A stretch of 64,000 nt of DNA from Isoptericola sp044389085 (GCF_044389085.1 NZ_JBIRXP010000003.1:186001-250000); one strand, 5' to 3'. Numbered from the stretch's first letter, positions 36,449 to 44,785 are shown. A program made the numbers and translations. The notes: generated by a model from the letters alone, not told the origin.

Positions 36449-39400
36449 ATGCGCGTCAAGGTGACGCTCCGGCGCCCCGACACCACGCAGGACGACGTCG
36501 TCATCACCGCGGACGCGGGGGCGACCATCGGCGAGGTGGCGTCGACCCTGGCGCGCGTCGACCCGCGCGGGTCGGGCGTCGGCGGCGGCCGGCGGACCAT
36601 CGAGGCGCGGCTGCCCGGCCAGGACCGGCCGACCCGGCTGCCGGCGGACGCCGCCCTCGGTGAGGCGTGGATCGGCTCGGGCGCGGAGGTGGCCCTCGTC
36701 GAGCTCGACCGCCCGGGCTTCGACTACCAGACCTCCCGGGACGTGCGCGCCACCCTGCGGTTCGCCGACGGCAGCGCGATCGACCTGCCCGAGGGCAGCT
36801 GGACGCTCGGGCGCGCCCCGGGCTGCGACGTCGTCCTGAGCGACGCCCTCGTGTCGAAGCAGCACCTGCGCCTCGACGTCTCGGACGTCGTCGACGTCGT
36901 GGACCTGGGCTCGGCCAACGGCCTGCTGGTGGACGGCGCCCACGTGCAGCGGCTGCGCGTGGAGGGGAGCCAGCGGGTCACCGTGGGCGACACGGTGATG
37001 ACGATCGAGCGGCGTCGCCCCCAGACCCTCTCGGGCGTCGCGCCGAAGGCGGGACCGGTGCCGTTCACCCGGTCGCCGCGGGTCGAGGCGCGCTACAAGG
37101 GCGAGGAGTTCGACTCGCCGGAGGTGCCGAGCGAGACCGAGCCGCAGCCGTTCCCGCTGCTGGCCATGCTGGCGCCCGTGCTCATGGGCGGGTTCATGCT
37201 CGCCATGGGGCGAGGGCTGATCTCCCTGGTGTTCATCGCGCTGTCGCCGATCATGCTGGCCGGCAACTACCTCACCCGGAACCGGCAGACCAAGAAGCGC
37301 AAGGAGCGCGACATCGCCCGGTTCGAGGAGCGCCTCGACGCGCTGCGCGACGCGCTCGCCGGCGAGGAGGAGACGGAGCGCTCGGTGCGGCTGCGCGAGG
37401 CGCCGGCCACGCAGCACGTCTTCGCCGAGGCGATGCGGCACGGTCCGATGCTGTGGACGCGCCGTCCGGAGCACTGGAGCTTCCTCAACGTGCGCTTCGG
37501 CATCGGCACGATGCCGTCGCGCAACACGGTGAAGGACACGGCCAAGGGCGCGCTCATCAAGGAGTACCAGGAGCGTCTGGACGCCGTCGTCGACCGGCAC
37601 GCGACCGTGTCGGGCGTGCCCGTGGTGGAGAACCTCTACGACGCCGGCGCGCTCGGCTTCGCCGGCCCGCCCGCCGCGGTGGCCGGCAGCCTCAACGCCG
37701 TGCTGCTGCAGCTCACGGGGCTGCACTCCCCGTCGGAGCTGGTGGTCACCGGCATGGTGAGCCCGGTGTGGACCCGGCACCTGCAGTGGCTCACGTGGAT
37801 CCCGCACACCTCCTCGCCGCAGAGCCCGGTCGAGGGGCACCACCTCGCGGACTCGGCCAGCGGCGCGGCCCGCCTCGTCGCGGAGCTCGAGGAGCTGGTG
37901 ACCACCCGGCTGCGGGCGGCCCGCGGCGGCGCGCAGCGGCGTGGCGCCATCGACGAGGACGACGCCGCCCTCGAGCGGGGCGCCGAGGTGGGCGGCAAGA
38001 AGGCCGAGGCCGGCACGAAGTCGCCCGTCCCCGCCGTCGTCGTCGTGATCTCCGACGACATCGACGTGGAGCGGGCCCGCCTGGTGCAGCTCGCCGAGCA
38101 GGGGCCGGACGCGGGTGTCTACCCGCTGTGGATCTCGGCGGACACGGCGTACCTGCCGGCCGCCTGCCGGACCTTCGTCGACCTCGGCGAGCACGGCCCC
38201 CGCGTGGGCATGGTGCGCCTGGGGCGCTGGGTCGACGACGTCGAGCTCGAGGAGGTCGACGCCACCACGGCGCTCGACTACGGGCGCCGGCTCGCCCCCG
38301 TGTTCGACGCCGGGGCGATCGTGGCGGACTCGTCCGACCTGCCGCGCTCGGTGACCATGCCCGCGCTGCTCGGCCACGACCTGTTCGAGGACGCGAACGC
38401 GGTGCTGGAGCGTTGGCGGCAGAACCTGTCGGTCTACGACCGCACCCAGGCCGTGCCCCGCAAGCGTGCCGGCACCCTGCGCGCCATCGTCGGCTCCGCC
38501 GGCCTGGACGCCCAGCACCTCGACCTGCGCTCGCAGGGCCCGCACGCCCTGGTGGGCGGCACCACGGGTGCCGGCAAGTCGGAGTTCCTCCAGGCCTGGG
38601 TGCTCGCGATGGCGGCGGAGTACAGCCCGGACCGCGTGACGTTCCTGTTCGTGGACTACAAGGGCGGGTCGGCGTTCGCGGACTGCGTGCAGCTGCCGCA
38701 CTGCGTGGGTCTGGTCACCGACCTGTCGCAGCACCTCGTGCTGCGGGCGCTCACCTCGCTGCGCGCCGAGCTGCACCACCGCGAGCACCTGTTCAACCGC
38801 AAGAAGGTCAAGGACCTGCTCGAGCTCGAGAAGCGGGGCGACCCCGAGACGCCGCCGGCCCTCGTCATCGTCATCGACGAGTTCGCGGCCCTGGTGGGCG
38901 ACGTGCCGGAGTTCGTCGACGGGGTCGTGGACGTCGCCCAGCGTGGCCGGTCGCTCGGCATCCACCTGATCATGGCCACGCAGCGCCCGGCGGGCGTCAT
39001 CAAGGACAACCTGCGGGCGAACACGAACCTGCGCGTCGCGCTGCGCATGGCCGACGAGTCCGACTCCAGCGACGTCGTCGACATCAAGGACGCCGCGCAC
39101 ATCGACCCGGCCATTCCCGGGCGCGGCGTGGTGAAGACCGGGCCGGGCCGCCTGCAGGCGTTCCAGTCCGGGTACGCGGGCGCGTGGAGCACCCGTGACC
39201 CGGAGCGTGCCGCGATCGAGGTCGCCGGCCTGCACTTCGGCCGCGAGGAGCGGTGGGAGGAGCCCGCCGACCCGGCGGCGTCCGTCGAGGAGGACGTGGA
39301 CCTCGGCCCCAACGACCAGCAGCGGCTGGTCGCGCGGGTCGGCGAGGCGTTCGCGGCCGCGCGCCTGCCCGCGCCGCGCCGTCCCTGGCTGGACTCGATG

Positions 39401-40918
39401 GCCGACGCGTACGACCTCACGCGCCTGCACCAGCGCACCGACACCGAGCTGCTGCTCGGCGTCGCCGACATCCCGGAGCAGCAGGCCCAGCGCCCGGTGT
39501 ACTTCGTGCCGGACGTCGACGGCCACCTGGGCGTGTACGGCACGGGCGGCGCCGGCAAGAGCACGGCCCTGCGCACGCTCGCGGCGGCGGCGGGCATCAC
39601 GCCCCGCGGCGGCCCCGTGCACGTGTACGGCCTGGACTTCGCGGCCGGGGCGCTGCGGATGCTGTCCTCCCTGCCGCACGTGGGGACGATCGCACGTGGG
39701 GACGACGTCGAGCGCGTCGTCGGGCTGATGCGGATGCTGCGGGGCGAGCTGCAGCGCCGCGGGGAGGCCTTCGCCGCGGTGTCGGCGTCGAGCGTCACCG
39801 AGTACCGGCAGCTGTCCGGACGCCCGGACGTGCCCCGCATCCTGCTGCTGGTCGATGGGTTCCCCGGCTTCCGGGACGACTTCGAGGTGGGCGCGGGCCG
39901 GGCCGAGTGGTTCGACGTCTTCCGCGACATCCTCAACGACGGGCGGGCCCTCGGCATGCACGTCGTGTTCACCGCCGACCGCTCGGGCGCGGTGCCCACC
40001 TACGTGCGCTCGATGGTGCAGCGCAACCTGCTGCTGCGCATGACCGACGACGGCTACCTGGCGTTCAACGCGCCCCGCGACGTGATCACGTCGGACTCGC
40101 CCAACGGCCGCGCGCTCATCGACGGGCTCGAGGTCCAGGTCGCGGTCATCGGCGGGACGACGTCCGTGTCCGCGCAGGCGGCGGCGACGGAGAAGCTGGG
40201 CCAGTCGATGCTGTCGGCGGGCGTGCGCCCGGCGCCCGAGGTGCGGGTGCTGCCCACCGAGTACGGGGCGGGCGAGCTGCCGCCGCAGGTGGACGGCCAG
40301 CCCGTGCTCGGCCTCGACGGCATCACCCTCGGGCCGGTGCCGTTCGAGCCCACCGGCACGATGGTCGTCGCCGGCCCGCCCGGGTCCGGGCGCAGCAACG
40401 CGCTCGTCGCGATCGCCCGCGCCGTGCTCCGGGCGAACCCCGACGCGCGGATGTACCTGTTCGCGCAGGGCCGCTCGGCGATCGCCGACAAGCTGCCGTG
40501 GACCGAGGTCGCCACAGGCGTGGAGAAGGTCAAGGCGCTCGCCACCGACCTGCTCGCCGCCGTCCAGGACGAGGACGTCGACCCCGGCATCGTCGTGCTG
40601 ATCGAGGGCATCAACGAGTACCTGCAGTCGCCGGCGGACAAGCCGATCCAGGACCTCACCAAGGCGATCCGCAGCAGCGACCACCTGCTGGTGGCCGAGG
40701 CGGAGACCTCCGGCTGGTCGGCCACCTGGCCGCTGCTCGGCGAGGTGAAGAACGGGCGCCGGGGCCTCATCCTGCAGCCGGAGAACCTCGACGGCGACAC
40801 GATCCTCAAGACGTCGCTGCCGCGCTCCGCCAAGGGGGAGTTCCCTGTCGGTCGCGGGGCCTGGATCGCGCGGGGCAAGCAGACGAGGGTGCAGCTGCCG
40901 CTGGTCCTCGACGACTGA
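36449..40918 (+). CDS. Type VII secretion ATPase, EssC/EccC type, with N-terminal FHA
   Basis: This 1489-aa FtsK/SpoIIIE-family motor drives export of WXG100-type substrates. In order: an EssC-like N-terminal beta domain (1-85), an FHA domain (about 105-190; LGRAPGCDVVLSDALVSKQH, GSANG), two membrane helices (about 236-275), then three ATPase modules. Module 1 has a complete Walker A (GGTTGAGKSE, near 704) and Walker B (VIVIDEFAAL). Module 2 has GTGGAGKST (near 1031) but LLVDGF without the catalytic Glu. Module 3 has GPPGSGRS (near 1309), with Arg for Lys, and LIEGIN. FHA at the N-terminus is typical of type VIIb EssC. A strong GAGGAGA site precedes the ATG. No EsaA/EssB- or EccB/D/E-like gene is seen in the window. 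Confidence 0.9.
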   Translation: MRVKVTLRRPDTTQDDVVITADAGATIGEVASTLARVDPRGSGVGGGRRTIEARLPGQDRPTRLPADAALGEAWIGSGAEVALVELDRPGFDYQTSRDVRATLRFADGSAIDLPEGSWTLGRAPGCDVVLSDALVSKQHLRLDVSDVVDVVDLGSANGLLVDGAHVQRLRVEGSQRVTVGDTVMTIERRRPQTLSGVAPKAGPVPFTRSPRVEARYKGEEFDSPEVPSETEPQPFPLLAMLAPVLMGGFMLAMGRGLISLVFIALSPIMLAGNYLTRNRQTKKRKERDIARFEERLDALRDALAGEEETERSVRLREAPATQHVFAEAMRHGPMLWTRRPEHWSFLNVRFGIGTMPSRNTVKDTAKGALIKEYQERLDAVVDRHATVSGVPVVENLYDAGALGFAGPPAAVAGSLNAVLLQLTGLHSPSELVVTGMVSPVWTRHLQWLTWIPHTSSPQSPVEGHHLADSASGAARLVAELEELVTTRLRAARGGAQRRGAIDEDDAALERGAEVGGKKAEAGTKSPVPAVVVVISDDIDVERARLVQLAEQGPDAGVYPLWISADTAYLPAACRTFVDLGEHGPRVGMVRLGRWVDDVELEEVDATTALDYGRRLAPVFDAGAIVADSSDLPRSVTMPALLGHDLFEDANAVLERWRQNLSVYDRTQAVPRKRAGTLRAIVGSAGLDAQHLDLRSQGPHALVGGTTGAGKSEFLQAWVLAMAAEYSPDRVTFLFVDYKGGSAFADCVQLPHCVGLVTDLSQHLVLRALTSLRAELHHREHLFNRKKVKDLLELEKRGDPETPPALVIVIDEFAALVGDVPEFVDGVVDVAQRGRSLGIHLIMATQRPAGVIKDNLRANTNLRVALRMADESDSSDVVDIKDAAHIDPAIPGRGVVKTGPGRLQAFQSGYAGAWSTRDPERAAIEVAGLHFGREERWEEPADPAASVEEDVDLGPNDQQRLVARVGEAFAAARLPAPRRPWLDSMADAYDLTRLHQRTDTELLLGVADIPEQQAQRPVYFVPDVDGHLGVYGTGGAGKSTALRTLAAAAGITPRGGPVHVYGLDFAAGALRMLSSLPHVGTIARGDDVERVVGLMRMLRGELQRRGEAFAAVSASSVTEYRQLSGRPDVPRILLLVDGFPGFRDDFEVGAGRAEWFDVFRDILNDGRALGMHVVFTADRSGAVPTYVRSMVQRNLLLRMTDDGYLAFNAPRDVITSDSPNGRALIDGLEVQVAVIGGTTSVSAQAAATEKLGQSMLSAGVRPAPEVRVLPTEYGAGELPPQVDGQPVLGLDGITLGPVPFEPTGTMVVAGPPGSGRSNALVAIARAVLRANPDARMYLFAQGRSAIADKLPWTEVATGVEKVKALATDLLAAVQDEDVDPGIVVLIEGINEYLQSPADKPIQDLTKAIRSSDHLLVAEAETSGWSATWPLLGEVKNGRRGLILQPENLDGDTILKTSLPRSAKGEFPVGRGAWIARGKQTRVQLPLVLDD

Positions 40919-41008
40919 GTGCCCGTGCGCGCTCCTCGCACGAACGTCGTTCGGGCGTCCTACGGGGTCGCAGAGACCGGGATCCGCGGGGAGGTCACGG
41001 GGGCGCCG

Positions 41009-41118
41009 TCAACGGTCGGCGCCCGGTTCGTCGCGGGCCGCGTTCCGGCGGGTGCGGCGCACCATGGCGAGACCCGCCCAGACCGAGATCGCCACGACGA
41101 CCACGGCGAAGGTGACCC
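41009..41118 (-). pseudogene. 3' remnant of a small membrane protein gene
   Basis: On the minus strand this stretch reads WVTFAVVVVAISVWAG, a hydrophobic helix, then a charged tail ending RRNAARDEPGADR and a stop. It resembles the C-terminal half of the small membrane proteins encoded at 41254-41511 and 47011-47262 (helix plus charged tail). The 5' half is missing: the frame continues to the right into sequence that clearly belongs to another gene remnant on the plus strand. It has no plausible start or ribosome site. Confidence 0.5.
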
Positions 41119-41244
41119 AACGTCCCGAACATCCCGTCGGCGGAGCCGTTCGCGCTGCTGTTCGACGAGATCCTCGACTCGATCCGGTTCCTGGAGCGGG
41201 ACACGTCGGACGGCGCTCCGGACGACGTCGGGCCCACGGACTGA
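41119..41244 (+). pseudogene. 3' remnant of a homologue of the 45525-46202 gene
   Basis: The frame reads NVPNIPSAEPFALLFDEILD and then SIRFLE before a stop at 41242-41244. The intact gene at 45525 reads NVPGIPSAEPFATLFDEILD and then SLTFME near its C-terminus. Only about 41 codons remain, there is no start, and similarity stops abruptly at 41119, where the minus-strand membrane-protein remnant begins. It looks like the scar of a deletion that removed the 5' parts of two divergent genes. Confidence 0.7.
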
Positions 41245-41253
41245 GGCTGCCCG

Positions 41254-41511
41254 TCAGCGGTTGTGCTGGTTGATCCTCAGCACCATGAGCGTCGACACGA
41301 GGGCGACCGTGAGCACCATGAGCACGATCGCCGTGACCCAACCACCGACCGTCGCGAACGCGTCGGGCGCGGTCGCGGAGAGGACCCCGGCGGCGGCGGC
41401 GACCACGACGACGATCGCCAGTCCCACGCCGAGGGGCCGACCGGCGGCCCGGGTGCGGGCGTCCGCGGCCGCTGCGGCCTGCGGGTCGTCGTTGCTGTCG
41501 TTGTCGCTCAT
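41254..41511 (-). CDS. Small two-helix membrane protein
   Basis: This 85-aa protein has a hydrophilic Asp/Ala-rich N-terminus and two helices (about residues 28-47 and 56-78), ending in RINQHNR. AAGGAG upstream of the start supports the ATG at 41511, and TAGGGT on the minus strand (41553-41548) may be its -10 box. It is read divergently from the multi-pass protein at 41651, an arrangement partly repeated at 47011/47526. Function unknown; probably an accessory of the type VII region. Confidence 0.65.
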   Translation of the reverse strand: MSDNDSNDDPQAAAAADARTRAAGRPLGVGLAIVVVVAAAAGVLSATAPDAFATVGGWVTAIVLMVLTVALVSTLMVLRINQHNR

Positions 41512-41650
41512 GGTCCTGGGCTCCTTGGATGGGGGCGGGCCGGGATGACCCTAGCCCGGGGCAAGGGCGCGGCACGGAACGGCGTACCGCGGTCCCGTGC
41601 GGCCCTACCGTGTGCGGTCGGTCCACCAGCCGATGCTTGGGGAGGAACTC

Positions 41651-42388
41651 ATGGGGGACGTCGTCGTCGGTGATCGCGGGAGCACCACGCGGAGAACGAC
41701 TCCGCCGCGGCCGTGGGCGCGCACCCTGCGCCCGCTCGGGTACCTCCTGATCGGGCTGGTGTGGCTCGCGATCTGGGCCCTCGTCGTCGCGCTGGCGTGG
41801 GGCATCCTCGTCTGCGGCGTCGTCTCCGGGGAGCTGACCATGGCCGAGTTCACGGAACCCGCGACCTCGTCCGTGGGCGGGTTCATCGGGATGGTGCTCC
41901 TCGCGGCGCCCTTGGTCGCCGCCGTCGCCGGCCCGGTCCTGCTGTGGTGGATCCCGTGCTGCATCTGGCCGTTGGCCACGCTGTCGGCCGTCTACGTGGT
42001 GCGGTCGTTGCGTCCCTCCTACGGCCGCGAGAAGCTCTCGTTCACGGCCTACGGGGCGCGAGGAAGCAGCCTCGGGCCGCCGACGACGTCGAACGTCGCG
42101 CTGTCGCTGCAGCCGGTCCGTGGCTCGGCACTGACGCGGTTCCTCATGCGGTTCTACGCCGCCGGCTGGCAGCCCCGGGGTCGAGCGTTCCTCCCGATGC
42201 TGCTGGCGGGTGTCGGCTGGCTGCTGCTTTACCCGGCGATCGCGGTCGACGTCTCCCGGACGACGAACGTCGTGTGCGGGGTCGTCGGCCTCTCCCTCGT
42301 CGTGCTGTCGCTCGCGTGGACGGTGGTCGCCCAGTGGCGGGGTGCGCCGACGGCTGACCGTCGTGGGCGTTCCGGCCGTGGGCGGTGA
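41651..42388 (+). CDS. Multi-pass membrane protein, paralogue 1 of 3
   Basis: This 245-aa protein has about four to five hydrophobic segments. It shares distinctive blocks with the proteins at 46199 and 47526: LRPLGYLLIGLVW near the N-terminus, WPLATLSAVYVVRSL plus EKLSFTAYG in the centre, and ALSLQPVRGSALTRFLMRFY towards the end. I do not recognise the family. GGGGAGGAA precedes the ATG at 41651. It lies just upstream of the first WXG100 cassette, as paralogue 3 lies upstream of the second, suggesting a role linked to that substrate. Confidence 0.72.
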   Translation: MGDVVVGDRGSTTRRTTPPRPWARTLRPLGYLLIGLVWLAIWALVVALAWGILVCGVVSGELTMAEFTEPATSSVGGFIGMVLLAAPLVAAVAGPVLLWWIPCCIWPLATLSAVYVVRSLRPSYGREKLSFTAYGARGSSLGPPTTSNVALSLQPVRGSALTRFLMRFYAAGWQPRGRAFLPMLLAGVGWLLLYPAIAVDVSRTTNVVCGVVGLSLVVLSLAWTVVAQWRGAPTADRRGRSGRGR

Positions 42389-42415
42389 CCCGGATCGATC
42401 GTCGGGGCGGCCGAC

Positions 42416-42433
42416 ATGGGGAGGCCTCCCCAT
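42416..42433. promoter_or_regulatory. 18-bp operator-like element, site B
   Basis: ATGGGGAGGCCTCCCCAT is a perfect 18-bp palindrome, the most symmetrical of the four copies. A -10 box TAGGGT begins after 23 nt (42457-42462), so the element sits against the -35 region, the place of a class-II activator or of a repressor. It controls WXG100 copy 1. Confidence 0.75.
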
Positions 42434-42456
42434 CGACCGCTGCTCGGGGCGCCCGC

Positions 42457-42462
42457 TAGGGT
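42457..42462 (+). promoter_or_regulatory. -10 box of WXG100 copy 1
   Basis: TAGGGT fits TANNNT and lies 23 nt after the 18-bp element. It would start a leader of roughly 58 nt that ends in the ribosome site GAGGAGC before the ATG at 42528. The identical box serves copy 2 at 48380-48385. Confidence 0.55.
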
Positions 42463-42527
42463 CGTCACCGGACGACGGATCGGCCGCTAGGGGGCCGGCC
42501 GACCATTGATGAGTCGAGGAGCTTCTC

Positions 42528-42824
42528 ATGGCGAACATGAACGTCACGTACGACGAGCTGCGGTCGCAGGCGGGTCAGCTGCGTAACGGTCAGCAGCAGC
42601 TGACGGACATCCTGCACAACCTGCAGACGCAGGTGAACAACCTGGTGTCGTCGGGCTTCGTGACCGATCAGGCGTCGGGTGCGTTCCAGACGTCGTACGA
42701 GGAGTTCACGACGGGTACGACGCAGGCCATCGAGGGTCTGGAGGGTATGGCGTCGTTCCTGGAGCAGGCGGCGCAGACGCTGTCGGACGCGGACTCGCAG
42801 CTGGCGCAGGGTATCCGCGGCTGA
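42528..42824 (+). CDS. WXG100-family type VII secretion substrate, copy 1
   Basis: This 98-aa protein is two alpha helices with a central turn, the ESAT-6-like fold secreted by type VII systems. The turn reads SSGF where the family name-giving W-x-G lies, so the Trp is absent; many actinobacterial orphan WXG100 proteins differ likewise. The next stretch, SGAFQTSYEEFTTGTTQAIE, is typical of the family. No signal peptide. Codon choice favours GGT for Gly, unlike neighbours, which may reflect high expression. It has its own promoter, operator and terminator. The identical protein is encoded again at 48451. Confidence 0.9.
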   Translation: MANMNVTYDELRSQAGQLRNGQQQLTDILHNLQTQVNNLVSSGFVTDQASGAFQTSYEEFTTGTTQAIEGLEGMASFLEQAAQTLSDADSQLAQGIRG

Positions 42825-42844
42825 TTCAGCCCGGTCCCGGCAGG

Positions 42845-42883
42845 GTCGAGGGGCGGTCCGGGTCTTCCGGGCCGCCTCTCGAC
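42845..42883 (+). terminator. Terminator hairpin of WXG100 copy 1
   Basis: GTCGAGGGGCGG pairs with CCGCCTCTCGAC (12 bp, one G-T pair), enclosing an inner CCGG/CCGG stem. In copy 2 the same position carries C, giving a fully paired stem. So the single difference between copies here preserves pairing. Confidence 0.7.
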
Positions 42884-42931
42884 GTCTGCGGTCGAGGGGC
42901 GGGCGAGGTGCCGTACGACGGGCCCGCCGGG

Positions 42932-42949
42932 ATGGGCAGTCCTCCCCAT
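42932..42949. promoter_or_regulatory. 18-bp operator-like element, site C
   Basis: ATGGGCAGTCCTCCCCAT fits the consensus. It is followed by CGACCG, as at sites B and D, and by a -10 box after 23 nt. It lies outside the duplicated block, so its conservation is independent of the recent duplication. Confidence 0.75.
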
Positions 42950-42972
42950 CGACCGGCGTCGTCGCCCTCGGC

Positions 42973-42978
42973 TACGGT
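42973..42978 (+). promoter_or_regulatory. -10 box of the effector operon
   Basis: TACGGT fits TANNNT and begins 23 nt after site C. The leader to the GTG at 43026 would be about 41 nt and holds the ribosome site GAGGGGGAG. Confidence 0.55.
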
Positions 42979-43025
42979 GCTGCCCGGCGGCGAGACGACG
43001 AGCTGCGTGACGACGAGGGGGAGCT

Positions 43026-43331
43026 GTGGCCGGGTACGACCTGTCCATCGACATGGAAGAGTTGCGCACTCTTGCCGAGGACCTGAAGACGATCAAGGAA
43101 GAGTTCGAGGGTGCGGACGACCGTGCCGAGGACGCCGCGAACGCGACCGGCCACGACGACCTCCGCGACAAGGTCAACGACTTCGCGGACAAGTGGCGCA
43201 TCAAGCGCGAGGAGATGACCGAGAACGTCGTCAAGCTCCAGGGCATCATCCAGCAGATCGTCGACACGTTCTCGGAGATCGACACGGAGTTGGCCAAGGC
43301 ACTCGAAGACGCCGCCGAGAAGGCGAAGTAG
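43026..43331 (+). CDS. Small helical WXG100-like protein
   Basis: This 101-aa protein is highly charged and almost entirely helical, with a break near the middle (DFADKWRIKRE) that carries a Trp. Size and heptad-like pattern match WXG100/partner proteins, but it is not close to the WXG100 pair at 42528/48451. It starts at GTG with GAGGGGGAG upstream and lies 14 nt before the 479-aa putative effector. Small helical proteins encoded just before type VII effectors often act as their co-secreted partner or targeting factor; that role is inferred. Confidence 0.75.
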   Translation: MAGYDLSIDMEELRTLAEDLKTIKEEFEGADDRAEDAANATGHDDLRDKVNDFADKWRIKREEMTENVVKLQGIIQQIVDTFSEIDTELAKALEDAAEKAK

Positions 43332-43345
43332 GGGGAACGACGGTC

Positions 43346-44785
43346 ATGGCCGACACTCAGTGGCAGAAGCTCGACGGGGACGCCGACCTCGTACGGACCA
43401 AGGGCAAGAAGTACCAGGACATCGCCGACGCCATCGCGCGGGCCACCGCCACGCTCGACAAGATCGTCGAGGACGCCAGCACCACCGCGAAGTCGATGGA
43501 CGAGACGAAGACCCTGGCGTCCGACGTCAAGGAGGACATCGCCAAGGCGACGGAGCGCTACCGGTACACGGGTGACGCGCTCGTCACGTACGCGTCGGCC
43601 CTCGACACGGCGATCTCCGAGTCGGAGACCGCGGCGACCCAGATCGCGACCATCGAGGAGGACCTGGCCTCCGCGCGCACGACGGCGCACCACGCGCAGC
43701 AGGACGTCGACGACCTGCCGAGCGACGCACCACAGGGGGACCTCGACGGCGCCAACAGCGCGGTGACGACGGCGAACTCCCGGGTGACGAGCCTTGAGGG
43801 CGACCTCAGCTTCTGGCAGGGCCGCTGGAACGACGCCCACGGTGACAAGAACACCGCCGCGACCACGGCGAGGAACAAGATCGACGAGGTCGTGACCGGG
43901 GACAAGGTGCACGGGCTCGAGGACGGCTTCTGGGACAAGGCCGGCGAGGTCTGGGACAGCATCTACAAGGTCGTCAAGGTCATCTGCGATGTCGCCGGCA
44001 TCCTGGCCATCTTCCTCTCCTGGGTGCCGATCCTCGGTCAGGTCCTGCTCGTGCTGGCGGCGGTCGGTGCGGTCCTCGCCGTCGTGGACGCCGTGTTCAA
44101 GGCAGCCAGGGGCAAGGGCTCCTGGTGGGGCGTCCTGGGTGCCGCGGGCATGGCTGCGCTCACGCTCTTCGGTGGCAAGGCCATCAGCGTCGTCGCGAAG
44201 TACGCCAAGGCGCGCATGGTCGTCCAGACGGCCTCTCGAATGTCGCCCCAGAACGCCAAGAGCGTCTTCGGCGCGGCGACGCTCAAGAGCACGCGCAAGA
44301 TCTTCGCGCAGACCAACGGCCAGCGGGTCACGGAGGTCCTCAAGTCGCCGTTCATCCGGTCGGCCGGCGACAAGCAGATCGCGGGCCTGTTCAAGAGCGG
44401 CAACATCGGGCAGGGGCTGTCGAAGATGTTTCCGAACCCCTTCACCGCGTCGGGGATGCGGACGATCTTCGGCAACGACGACGTGACCGACATGATGTCG
44501 GTGATGGGCAAGATCGACAGCCGGCTCCCGGGGTCGATCGGCACCATCCACTTCGACAACGTCAGCTCCGTGACGTCGTCGATCGCCACCGTCGGCGGCT
44601 ACGGCATCACCACGTTCAACGGGATGCGGAACGGCATCTCGTTCGCCAACGAGATGGGTGTCGGGGACTTCGGCGACGCGGTGACCCCCGGGGTCAGCCT
44701 CGGCACCTCCGGGATGGGCGGCCCCTACGGCAGCATCATCGGCAACGGCATCAGCCTTGCCGGCGGGGTCCCCAACCCCGGCTGA
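43346..44785 (+). CDS. Putative type VII secreted effector with helical N-terminus and membrane region
   Basis: This 479-aa protein starts with about 190 residues of charged helices resembling the long helical targeting domain of LXG/WXG-type effectors. A hydrophobic region follows (about 205-285) with several Gly/Ala-rich helices (VAGILAIFLSWVPILGQVLL, VLAAVGAVLAVVDAVF). The last 190 residues form a Gly/Ser-rich C-terminal domain that I cannot assign; it shows no recognisable nuclease, phospholipase or ADP-ribosyl motif. No signal peptide. ATG at 43346 has a GGGGGAA site. A pore-forming or glycine-zipper effector is possible. No dedicated immunity gene is obvious; the next gene downstream is cytosolic. 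Confidence 0.7.
   Translation: MADTQWQKLDGDADLVRTKGKKYQDIADAIARATATLDKIVEDASTTAKSMDETKTLASDVKEDIAKATERYRYTGDALVTYASALDTAISESETAATQIATIEEDLASARTTAHHAQQDVDDLPSDAPQGDLDGANSAVTTANSRVTSLEGDLSFWQGRWNDAHGDKNTAATTARNKIDEVVTGDKVHGLEDGFWDKAGEVWDSIYKVVKVICDVAGILAIFLSWVPILGQVLLVLAAVGAVLAVVDAVFKAARGKGSWWGVLGAAGMAALTLFGGKAISVVAKYAKARMVVQTASRMSPQNAKSVFGAATLKSTRKIFAQTNGQRVTEVLKSPFIRSAGDKQIAGLFKSGNIGQGLSKMFPNPFTASGMRTIFGNDDVTDMMSVMGKIDSRLPGSIGTIHFDNVSSVTSSIATVGGYGITTFNGMRNGISFANEMGVGDFGDAVTPGVSLGTSGMGGPYGSIIGNGISLAGGVPNPG

Larger units (their letters stand above)
42416..42889 (+). repeat. 474-bp direct repeat, copy 1 (complete WXG100 cassette)
   Basis: This block recurs at 48339-48812 with only four base differences: two in the operator spacer, one after the gene and one in the terminator stem. 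It contains operator, promoter, 5' leader, the whole WXG100 gene and its terminator hairpin. The coding sequences look identical base for base. The offset between copies is 5923 bp. Confidence 0.93.

Noticed and set aside
40919..41253. A complete gene directly after the secretion ATPase
   Set aside because: Frames here are short or end in remnants of other genes; nothing with a start, ribosome site and full homologue could be found in these 335 bp apart from the two remnants listed.
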